A stretch of DNA of 64,000 nt from DASRDR01 sp963812945 [NCBI: uncultured Candidatus Rokubacteria bacterium] (GTDB taxonomy: Bacteria > Methylomirabilota > Methylomirabilia > Rokubacteriales): positions 372,001-436,000 of the forward strand of contig CAWEXD010000008.1 of NCBI GenBank assembly GCA_963812945.1, in the 5' to 3' direction. Numbering within the stretch: the first letter of the stretch is position 1; each line of letters opens with the position of its first letter. The position numbers and the translations under genes were made by a program. Below the pieces are notes generated by a model. The model made no database searches. It worked only from the letters and a program-made list of their open reading frames with translations, and was not told where the DNA came from. Of this stretch, positions 56,545 through 64,000 are shown one piece after another.

Positions 56545-57675
56545 GTGCCCGGCCTGATTCCGAAGACGGCGTTCATCGGAATCGAGCACATCGCGCACCT
56601 CGCGACGGGGGGAGAAGCCCCGGTGCTCCGCGCGCACATCGAGGCGGCCACCCGGTTCCTTCTCGACAAGGGCGACGGCATGCCCGGCCGCGAGCGCTTC
56701 TTCACGACGGCGGCCAGGACGAAGGCGGCCCTGGCGCGGCGGCTGGGGGGGCGCCCGGAGGACATCGCGTTCCTGGGCAGCGCGTCCGACGGTCTCCACG
56801 TGGCGTCCGAGGGAATCGACTGGCGCCCAGGGGACAACGTCGTCGTGGGTCAGAGCGAGTTCCCGTCGGTCCTCCTCGCCTGGCAGCGGCTCCGGCCGCG
56901 GGGCGTGGACGTGCGGGCGGTCGGTCGGGGAGCAGTGGTGACCCACGCCGAGATCGCCGAGGCGGTCGACCGGCGCACCCGCGCGATCGCCGTGAGCCAG
57001 GTGAGCTATCTCACGGGCGCCCGCCACGACCTCCGGCGCCTGCGCGCCCTTGCCGATCAGGTCGGCGCCCGCCTGGTCGTGGACGCATCGCACGCGCTCG
57101 GCGTCGTTCCCGTGGACGGCGCGCTGTGCGATGTCGTCGTGGCGTGCTGCTACAAGTGGATCTTGGCCGTGCACGGCGTGGGCGTCTTCTTCGTGAACGG
57201 GCGCCGCTGGCCGGATCTCGGGCCGCCCTGGCTCGGCTGGCACGCGGAGATCCGGGACGACGACTGGCAGCGCCGCACGGACTACCGCCTGAAAGCCGAC
57301 GGGGAGCGATTCGAGGCGGGCAATCCCCCATTCCTCCCCGTGTACGTTCTGGACAGCGCGCTGCGCGTCCTGGATGAACTCGATCCCCGGGCGGTCGAGG
57401 CGCACGTGCTCGCGCTCGGGGGGGGCCTCCGGGCCGGTCTGGTGAAGCTCGGGCTCCCGGTCATGACGCCCGAGGCGCCGGAGGAGCGGGCGGGCAACAT
57501 CGTGTTCGCGAGCGATCGCGCCCTCGAGGTGGAGCGCCTGCTCCGGGAGGCCGGTGTGCTGGTCTGGGGCGGGGACGGGCGCGTGCGCCTGTCGGTGCAC
57601 GCGTACAACGACGAGACCGATGTCGCGCGCGCCCTCGAGGCGCTCGGGAGCCTGGCGGCGCGCGGCGCCGTCTGA
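56545..57675 (+). CDS. Class V PLP-dependent aminotransferase-like enzyme
   Basis: This 376-residue fold-type I PLP enzyme is near cysteine desulfurase/isopenicillin-N-epimerase-like proteins. The PLP lysine is Lys204 in VVACCYKWILAVHG, with Asp180 and His183 in VVDASHALGVV stacking on the cofactor. FLGSASDGLHVASEGIDW and QSEFPSVLLAWQ fit the phosphate-binding region. The GTG at 56545 begins VPGLIPKTAF. There is no Cys-loop typical of IscS, so a desulfurase is less likely. It lies 40 nt after the DapF-like gene and both may act on one amino acid; substrate unknown. Confidence 0.82.
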   Translation: MPGLIPKTAFIGIEHIAHLATGGEAPVLRAHIEAATRFLLDKGDGMPGRERFFTTAARTKAALARRLGGRPEDIAFLGSASDGLHVASEGIDWRPGDNVVVGQSEFPSVLLAWQRLRPRGVDVRAVGRGAVVTHAEIAEAVDRRTRAIAVSQVSYLTGARHDLRRLRALADQVGARLVVDASHALGVVPVDGALCDVVVACCYKWILAVHGVGVFFVNGRRWPDLGPPWLGWHAEIRDDDWQRRTDYRLKADGERFEAGNPPFLPVYVLDSALRVLDELDPRAVEAHVLALGGGLRAGLVKLGLPVMTPEAPEERAGNIVFASDRALEVERLLREAGVLVWGGDGRVRLSVHAYNDETDVARALEALGSLAARGAV

Positions 57676-57679
57676 GTCC

Positions 57680-58741
57680 ATGTCGGTCGGCGGGACGGTG
57701 GCGCCCGGCACCGCCCCGGTCCGCGAGGCGCACCGCTTCGACGTCTCCGCGCTCGAGCGATACCTGGCGGATCGGCTGGCGGCCTTCGCAGGTTCGCTCG
57801 AGATCCGGCAGTTCCTCGGGGGGCAGTCGAACCCGACCTACCATCTCCGCACGGCGAGCGGCGAGGAGTACGTGCTCCGGCGGAAACCTCCGGGGAAGCT
57901 CCTGCCCTCGGCGCATGCCGTCGAGCGGGAGTTCCGCGTGATCGCCGCGCTGCGGGGCACCGATGTCCCGGTCCCGGAGGCGGTCGTGCTCTGCGAGGAT
58001 GCGAGCGTCATCGGGACGCCGTTCTACGTGATGCGCTACGTGCCGGGACGCGTGCTCCCGGAGATGGCCCTTCCGAGCCTCACGCCCGCCGAGCGGCGGG
58101 CGCTCTGGGACGACGCCGTCTCGGTGCTGGCGCGCCTCCACCAGGTGGACTGGCAAGCGGCAGGGCTCGCGGATTTTGGGCGGCCGGGCAACTACTACGC
58201 GCGGCAGCTCCACCGCTGGGTCGGACAGTATCGGGCGTCCGAGACCGAGGCCATCCCGGCGATGGAGCGCCTCATCGGGTGGCTGCCCGCCCACGTTCCG
58301 GTCGACGACGCCACGACGTTGGTCCATGGGGACTTCCGCATCGGCAACACGGTCGTTCACCCGACGGCGCCCCGCATCCTGGCGGTGCTGGACTGGGAGC
58401 TCTCCACGCTCGGACATCCGGTCGGGGACCTGGGCTATCTCTGCACGGCCTTCCGGATGCCACCGGGGATCGACGGCTTTCGCGGATCGGACCTCGCCGG
58501 GCTCGGCATCCCGTCGGAAGCCGACGTCGTGGCGGGGTATTGCCGCCTGACGGGCCGCGAGGGGATCCCCGGCTGGGAGTTCTACGTCGCCTTCGCGCTC
58601 TTCCGGCTGGCCGCGATCTGCCAGGGGATCATGGGGCGGGTGCGCGACGGCACCGCGAGCGATCCCGACGCGCGCCGGAGGGGGGAGCGCGCGCGCCCTC
58701 TGGCCGACGCGGCCTGGGCGGTCGTGGACCCGGTCGCGTAG
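57680..58741 (+). CDS. Aminoglycoside-phosphotransferase-like kinase (ACAD-associated)
   Basis: This 353-residue protein has the APH/choline-kinase fold. The Brenner-type motif is LVHGDFRIGNTVV (His-x-Asp with Asn), and the metal-binding Asp is in VLDWELSTLGHPVGDLGY. The N lobe has FLGGQSNPTYHLRTASGEEY with EYVLRRKPPGKLLPSAHAV. The same motifs mark the kinase domain of ACAD10/ACAD11, where it phosphorylates 4-hydroxyacyl-CoAs ahead of acyl-CoA dehydrogenase action. An acyl-CoA dehydrogenase gene converges on it 37 nt away, which supports that role. Antibiotic resistance is unlikely. Confidence 0.87.
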   Translation: MSVGGTVAPGTAPVREAHRFDVSALERYLADRLAAFAGSLEIRQFLGGQSNPTYHLRTASGEEYVLRRKPPGKLLPSAHAVEREFRVIAALRGTDVPVPEAVVLCEDASVIGTPFYVMRYVPGRVLPEMALPSLTPAERRALWDDAVSVLARLHQVDWQAAGLADFGRPGNYYARQLHRWVGQYRASETEAIPAMERLIGWLPAHVPVDDATTLVHGDFRIGNTVVHPTAPRILAVLDWELSTLGHPVGDLGYLCTAFRMPPGIDGFRGSDLAGLGIPSEADVVAGYCRLTGREGIPGWEFYVAFALFRLAAICQGIMGRVRDGTASDPDARRRGERARPLADAAWAVVDPVA

Positions 58742-58778
58742 CCGGCGGCGCGGGGGGGCGGCGCCTGATCGGCGCCGC

Positions 58779-59987
<1,209 letters not shown>

Positions 59988-60114
59988 GGCGCCGCCTCCC
60001 TCCCGCATGCCCGCCAGCGCGCTGACGGGCGCTGTCCTGCTGAGCCACACTCAACCATCCCCGGGCGCTTTCCGCAAGCACGCGGGGCGGCCTGGCCCGC
60101 GGCGCGGACGCCGC

Positions 60115-60138
60115 CCCGGGGGCCGGCCGGCCCCCGGG
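60115..60138. repeat. 24-bp perfect palindrome upstream of the MscS-cyclase promoter
   Basis: The half-site CCCGGGGGCCGG is followed directly by its exact reverse complement. It lies in the divergent gap between the acyl-CoA dehydrogenase and mechanosensitive channel genes, and ends 5 nt before the predicted -35. It could be a dimeric operator or a rho-independent hairpin. Confidence 0.6.
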
Positions 60139-60143
60139 CCAGT

Positions 60144-60172
60144 TTGTCGTCCCCCGCGTTTTGTCGTACCAT
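60144..60172 (+). promoter_or_regulatory. Promoter of the MscS-adenylate cyclase operon
   Basis: TTGTCG (60144-60149) and TACCAT (60167-60172) are separated by 17 nt. The predicted transcript would start near 60179, which is the ATG of a short upstream frame and 56 nt before the channel gene. Confidence 0.5.
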
Positions 60173-60178
60173 CGGGCG

Positions 60179-60250
60179 ATGCAAGGTGGGGGTAGTGTGG
60201 GCCTGGGTCCGATGTCGCGAGAGGCGGCTCCGCCATGCAGACCCCGCTGA
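60179..60250 (+). CDS. Possible leaderless upstream ORF (23 aa)
   Basis: An ATG at 60179, 6 nt after the -10, opens a 23-codon frame (MQGGGSVGLGPMSREAAPPC plus three residues). Its stop at 60250 overlaps the channel start at 60235 by 16 nt in another frame. It could couple or tune translation of the channel gene. The peptide has no recognisable function. Confidence 0.3.
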   Translation: MQGGGSVGLGPMSREAAPPCRPR

Positions 60251-61785
60251 TCGATCTCCTCCGGGGGGGCGTCCCCGCGCTCGCGGCATTCATCGTCGCG
60301 GTCGTGGCCATCCGGATCGTCTGCCGGCGTCCGGCTCTTCGCCGCCTCTCGTTCGCGCTCTCCGTCGCCGCCTTGACCGGAAGCGTGGCGCTCTTTCGAG
60401 CGCTGGTGCCGGGCGAGGCGCCGCTCGTGGAGCCGTACCTCCGCTTCCTGACGCTGTTCTCCATGGCGTACGGCGCCTTCAAGGTCCTGGAGGTGCTGGT
60501 CGTCGACCTCCTTCCGGGCCGGCGCGGCCCCGACCGGGCCCCGGCCATCCTCCGCGACGTCGTGGCGGCGGCGGTCGGCTGCCTCATCCTCGTGGTGCTG
60601 CTGCGGGCGAGCTTCGGGGTCGACGTGGCCGCGCTCGTCGCCACCTCGGCCGCCCTCTCGATCGTCCTCGGCCTGGCGCTCCAGGAGACGCTGTCGAATC
60701 TCTTCGCCGGGCTGTCGTTGATGCTCGAGCGGCCGTTCGAGCCGGGCGACTGGATCCAGATGGGCGACCTGACCGGGCGGGTCCAGGAGGTGAGCTGGCG
60801 CGCGGTGCGTCTCCAGCTCATCCGTCAGGAGGACTACCTGGTCGTCCCCAACAGCGTGGTGGCGAAGTCCCAGATCGTGAACATGAGCCAGCCGAGGCCG
60901 ATCCACGGCCATGCTGTCGAGGTCAGCGCCCCCAACGGCGAGGCGCCCGACCGCGTGCGCCGGGTTCTCGTCGAGGCAGCGCGGGACGTCACCGGCATCC
61001 TCGCCTCGCCGCCGCCCAAGGCCCGGGTCGCGCGCTTCGACAGCACCGGGGTCGTCTACCAGCTGGTGTACTACCTCGACGACTATCCCCGGATCCACGA
61101 CCTCCAGGGCGAGGTGCTGTCCCGGGTGTGGTACGCGTTTCGCCGCCACGGGATCCAGCTGCCGTACCCGGCCGCCGACGTCCATTGGCGCGACGCCGTC
61201 AAGGTCGCCGCCGAGGCGCGTGCCGCCGAGACGGGCCGGGTCGCCGAACTGCTCAGCGGGGTGGAGTTCCTCGAGGCGCTCACCTCCGAGCAATTCAGCC
61301 GGCTGGCGCTGGAGGCGCAGATCGTCCCGTACCCTGTGGGCGCGTCGGTCGTGCGCCAGGATGACGCCGGGGACAGTCTCTTCGTGGTGGTCGAGGGCCG
61401 GGTCGAGGTCTCGGTCCATGCGCAGGGAGGAGGTCCCGAGCAGCGTCTGGCCACGCTGGGGCCCGGCGACTACTTCGGCGAGATGTCCCTGCTCACGGGG
61501 GCGCCCCGGTCGGCGACGATCCGCGCGGCCGAGGAGACCCGCCTCGTGGTCCTGGGCAAGGATGCGATCAGGCCGCTGCTCGTCGCCGATCCGACGGTTC
61601 TCGAGCGCCTGTCCAAGACTCTCGCCCGCCGGCAGGCCGAGCGTGACGACGCGCTCCACCGTGCGGCAACCGCCGAGTACGAGGGGCCCGGAGCGGACCG
61701 GGCCAGCCAGTTGCTCGGGCTGATGCGGCGCTTCTTCGGTTTGATCGGTGGCGGCGACGTGAACGGTCGGGCGGCGCGCGGCTGA
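60235..61785 (+). CDS. Mechanosensitive (MscS) channel with C-terminal cyclic-nucleotide-binding domain
   Basis: This 516-residue membrane protein has hydrophobic segments near 10-30, 38-56, 65-85 and 105-128. The MscS pore helix and beta domain follow (LALQETLSNLFAGLSLMLER, PFEPGDWIQMGDLTGRVQEV). Residues about 355-480 are a cNMP-binding domain. The phosphate-binding cassette FGEMSLLTGAPRSATIRA (414-431) keeps the Glu and Arg that contact the cyclic nucleotide. This is the bacterial cyclic-nucleotide-gated MscS (bCNG) layout. The gene is followed 20 nt later by an adenylate cyclase, so the ligand is probably made by its operon partner. Confidence 0.93.
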   Translation: MQTPLIDLLRGGVPALAAFIVAVVAIRIVCRRPALRRLSFALSVAALTGSVALFRALVPGEAPLVEPYLRFLTLFSMAYGAFKVLEVLVVDLLPGRRGPDRAPAILRDVVAAAVGCLILVVLLRASFGVDVAALVATSAALSIVLGLALQETLSNLFAGLSLMLERPFEPGDWIQMGDLTGRVQEVSWRAVRLQLIRQEDYLVVPNSVVAKSQIVNMSQPRPIHGHAVEVSAPNGEAPDRVRRVLVEAARDVTGILASPPPKARVARFDSTGVVYQLVYYLDDYPRIHDLQGEVLSRVWYAFRRHGIQLPYPAADVHWRDAVKVAAEARAAETGRVAELLSGVEFLEALTSEQFSRLALEAQIVPYPVGASVVRQDDAGDSLFVVVEGRVEVSVHAQGGGPEQRLATLGPGDYFGEMSLLTGAPRSATIRAAEETRLVVLGKDAIRPLLVADPTVLERLSKTLARRQAERDDALHRAATAEYEGPGADRASQLLGLMRRFFGLIGGGDVNGRAARG

Positions 61786-61805
61786 CCGCGGGCACAGGAG
61801 GCTGG

Positions 61806-63224
61806 ATGGCGGCCGAGCAGCAGAAAGTGGCTGAGAAGCCCCCGATGGGCTTGCAGCTGTCGTTGAAGCTCAAGCTCACCCTGCTCATCACGACGCTCCT
61901 GGTGCTGACGGTGCTGTTCGTGGGCGTCTTCCTGGTGCGTCAGCAACAGGAGAGCCTGACGAACGAGATGACCAAGCGAGGCCGCACGATCGCGAGGGAT
62001 CTCGCGAACGCGTCGAAGAACCCCATCTTGTCGAACGACGACCTGACGCTGTCCCTCCTGGTCCAGGACGCCATGAAGGACCCGGACGTCGTGTACGTCA
62101 CCTTCGTGGATGCGGAAGGCAAGGTGGTGGCCCACCCGGACCTCTCCCAGATCGGCCAGCGCGTCCAGCGGCCGAACGGGCTGCCCATGGCGACGGGCGA
62201 CATCCAGGTCACGCCGTTCGTGGACCCGAAGCAGGGCAAGGTCATCGACTTCGCGGTGCCCCTCGTGTTCAGCAGGGTGTCGGTGGGCTCGCTGTACCTC
62301 GGCTTCAGCCGGAAACCCATCGACCAGGCTGTCGCGAGCGCGCGGAACTCGACGATCGTCATCAGCGCCGCAATGGTTGTGCTGGGGATCATCGGGGCCG
62401 TGGGCCTGGCCACTGTGCTGTCAAGACCGGTGATGCGTCTGGTGGAGGGTACGCGCGCGGTCTCGGCGGGGAACTTCCAGGTCCACCTGCCGGTTACCTC
62501 GCGAGACGAGATCGGCGCGCTGACCGCATCGTTCAACGAGATGGCGAAGAATCTCCGCGAGAAGGAGATGATCAAGCGGGCGTTCACGCGCTACGTCGCG
62601 CGGCAGGTCGTCGACGAGATCCTGAAGGACCCCGAGAAGCTGACCCTGAAGGAGGAGCGCCGGGACGTCACCGTGCTCTTCTGCGACATGCGGGGATTCA
62701 CGTCGCTGGCCGAGCGCCTGTCGCCCGAGGAGGTCGTCGCCGTGCTGAACGACTTCTACACCCTGATGGTCGACACGACGGCCAAGAATGACGGTATCGT
62801 GGACAAGTTCCTCGGTGATGGGGTCATGGCCATCTTCGGCGCCCCGATCGTCCACGAGGATCACGCGTCTCGCGCGGTGAAGACGGCGGTTGCGATGCAG
62901 GCGGGCGTGGCCGAGCTCTCGAGAAAACGCGCTCGAGAGGGCAAGGACCCGATCGCGGTGGGTATCGGGGTCAGCGCCGGCGAGGCCATCGCCGGAACGG
63001 TGGGGACCGAGGATCGGATGGAGTACACGGTCATCGGGGACAGCGTCAATCTGGCGGCGCGACTCGAGTCGAACGCGAAGCCCGGACAGATCCTGATCAG
63101 CCAGCGGACCCACCAGAAGGTGGACGGCCTCGTGAACGTGCGGTCGCTCGGGGCGATCCGGGTGAAGGGCAAAGAGGAGCAGGTCGAGGTCTACGAGGTT
63201 CTCGGCCTCGCGCAGGGGGCGTGA
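61806..63224 (+). CDS. Membrane adenylate/guanylate cyclase with HAMP domain
   Basis: This 472-residue class III cyclase has TM1 at about 23-45, a periplasmic sensor of about 135 residues (dCACHE-like; DPDVVYVTFVDAEGKVVAHP), TM2 at about 182-206 and a HAMP domain at about 207-258. The catalytic domain spans about 280-465. Metal Asp294 is in VTVLFCDMRGFTS and Asp338 in KFLGDGVMAIFGAP, and VIGDSVNLAARLE is conserved. The sensor would adjust cAMP (or cGMP) synthesis to an external signal. It is separated by only 20 nt from the cNMP-domain MscS channel, its probable effector. Confidence 0.92.
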   Translation: MAAEQQKVAEKPPMGLQLSLKLKLTLLITTLLVLTVLFVGVFLVRQQQESLTNEMTKRGRTIARDLANASKNPILSNDDLTLSLLVQDAMKDPDVVYVTFVDAEGKVVAHPDLSQIGQRVQRPNGLPMATGDIQVTPFVDPKQGKVIDFAVPLVFSRVSVGSLYLGFSRKPIDQAVASARNSTIVISAAMVVLGIIGAVGLATVLSRPVMRLVEGTRAVSAGNFQVHLPVTSRDEIGALTASFNEMAKNLREKEMIKRAFTRYVARQVVDEILKDPEKLTLKEERRDVTVLFCDMRGFTSLAERLSPEEVVAVLNDFYTLMVDTTAKNDGIVDKFLGDGVMAIFGAPIVHEDHASRAVKTAVAMQAGVAELSRKRAREGKDPIAVGIGVSAGEAIAGTVGTEDRMEYTVIGDSVNLAARLESNAKPGQILISQRTHQKVDGLVNVRSLGAIRVKGKEEQVEVYEVLGLAQGA

Positions 63225-63327
63225 GGCCGCGCGAGGGACCTGACGCCCCCGGCGCCGCGGGCCGTCCGATCGGCCAGAGGCTCGAGGGGATGCGGCGAGA
63301 CGGTACGGAAACCCGAAGGAGACGTTG

Positions 63328-64000
63328 ATGGACCGGGTCGACTGCGGACGGATGATGGTGCTGGGTATCGCGGTGACCGTGCTGACGGCTTGTGCGGCCG
63401 CGCCTCCCCCTTCCACGGGGGTCGCGCCTGCGCCGGCTCCGCCTCCGGCCGGCTCACCGGCCGCGACCCGGCCGGTGTCGCCACCGCCGGTTGCCGCCCG
63501 GCCGGCCCCGGGCCCGACTCGGCCCACCGAGCCGCTGCCCGAGTCGTTCGAGTCCGAGGACTTCGTGGTCGTGCTCGCGAAGGACGGCGACACGGCGGAG
63601 ACCCTCGCCCGGCGGTTCCTGGGAGACGCGGCGAACGCGTGGATGATCGAGGACTACAACGGGACGGCGACGTTTGCCGCGGGACGCGAGGTGGTGATCC
63701 CGAAGCGGCCCTGGAACCTCGCGGGCGTGCAGCCGCGCGGGTATCAGCTCGTGCCGATCCTCTGCTACCACAACTTGGGCCCCCAGACGCGGGGCCGGCT
63801 CCTCATGTCCGTGAGCGCGTTCGAGGAGCAGATGCGGTACCTCAAGCACGAGGGCTACCACGTCATCACGCTGCGCCAGTTCCTGGAGTTCACTGCGCTC
63901 CGGCGCCAACTCCCACGGAAGACCGTCGTGCTGACGTTCGACGACGGGTGGAGGTCCTTCAAGGAGCACGCGTACCCGATTCTCAAGGAGCTCGGGTTCC
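63328..64000 (+). CDS. Polysaccharide deacetylase-family lipoprotein (3' end outside window)
   Basis: The visible 224 residues begin at ATG 63328, preceded by AAGGAG. A lipoprotein signal (VTVLTACAAA) puts the Cys of the lipobox at residue 22. A long Pro/Ala-rich linker follows to about 70, then a LysM-like region (VLAKDGDTAETLARRFLGDA). From about 145 the NodB-type deacetylase starts: VPILCYHNLG and the catalytic TFDDGWRS, whose Asp pair binds metal and acts as base. The frame runs off the window at LKELGF. It probably removes acetyl groups from cell-wall or exopolysaccharide sugars. Confidence 0.88.
   Translation, partial: MDRVDCGRMMVLGIAVTVLTACAAAPPPSTGVAPAPAPPPAGSPAATRPVSPPPVAARPAPGPTRPTEPLPESFESEDFVVVLAKDGDTAETLARRFLGDAANAWMIEDYNGTATFAAGREVVIPKRPWNLAGVQPRGYQLVPILCYHNLGPQTRGRLLMSVSAFEEQMRYLKHEGYHVITLRQFLEFTALRRQLPRKTVVLTFDDGWRSFKEHAYPILKELGF

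Noticed and set aside
57680-58741. Aminoglycoside resistance gene
   Set aside because: The APH-like fold is present, but the motifs and the neighbouring acyl-CoA dehydrogenase match the ACAD10/11-associated kinase group.

Overview
The window is a GC-rich (roughly 70%), gene-dense bacterial chromosome segment with short intergenic gaps, frequent ATGA/GTGA/TTGA stop-start overlaps and many GTG/TTG starts. The mix of genes (purine biosynthesis, a DUF2868/DUF3482 pair, orphan TRAP and ABC substrate-binding proteins, LLM F420-type oxidoreductase, family III CoA-transferase, acyl-CoA enzymes, PQQ sugar dehydrogenase, paired M16 peptidases, an oversized GAF histidine kinase) fits Candidatus Rokubacteria / Methylomirabilota-like soil bacteria. 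This placement is inference from gene content; there is no rRNA gene to confirm it. I saw no tRNA, rRNA, CRISPR array, transposase gene or prophage. No stretch over 300 bases is without a gene or a gene remnant.

Layout. (1) 1-3.6 kb: purL (3' part), purF and purM on the plus strand. (2) 3.6-16.5 kb, minus strand: a DUF3482 GTPase with its DUF2868 membrane partner, a receiver-adenylate cyclase, and a 2,909-residue hybrid histidine kinase with ten tandem GAF domains that overlaps the cyclase gene by 17 nt. (3) 16.7-19.7 kb: an orphan TRAP solute-binding protein, a broken dienelactone-hydrolase gene and a PQQ-type sugar dehydrogenase. (4) 19.7-30 kb: the rest of the purine genes (purN, purH, purD, purE, purK) with a MerR-TPR protein, tsaC, thiI, an EamA transporter and an unknown protein. 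(5) 30-38.3 kb: a hydratase, an ABC substrate-binding protein, then a minus-strand cluster holding a split B12-dependent acyl-CoA mutase. Its large subunit has Ile88, Asp115 and Gln206 where 2-hydroxyisobutyryl-CoA mutase has its specificity residues. A PaaK-like CoA ligase and an SDR dehydrogenase lie with it. (6) 38.4-45.9 kb: a DUF1722 remnant, membrane proteins, a CoA-transferase, an aldehyde dehydrogenase, a 75-bp inverted-repeat element, an SDR, a cytoplasmic HtrA-like protease and an MFS transporter. (7) 46-53.7 kb: catalytic and non-catalytic M16 peptidase subunits flanking an LLM oxidoreductase, small secreted and thioredoxin-like proteins, an acyl-CoA synthetase with an in-frame amber codon, and a Tim44-like protein. 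(8) 53.8-60 kb: a receiver-like regulator with no phosphoacceptor Asp, citrate synthase, a DapF homologue with both catalytic Cys replaced by Ser, a class V aminotransferase, and an APH-like protein convergent with an acyl-CoA dehydrogenase. (9) 60-64 kb: a MscS channel with a cyclic-nucleotide-binding domain, followed 20 nt later by a membrane adenylate cyclase, then a truncated polysaccharide-deacetylase lipoprotein.

How the parts work together. Purine biosynthesis is nearly complete here (purL, F, M, N, H, D, E, K), split by a block of about 16 kb between purM and purN. Cyclic-nucleotide signalling appears twice: a multi-GAF phosphorelay next to a receiver-cyclase, and a cyclase next to a cNMP-domain channel. 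The mutase cluster suggests activation and rearrangement of a branched hydroxy acid to a 3-hydroxybutyryl-CoA-type product. Several genes carry a -10-like hexamer only 6-9 nt before the start codon, which points to common leaderless transcription.
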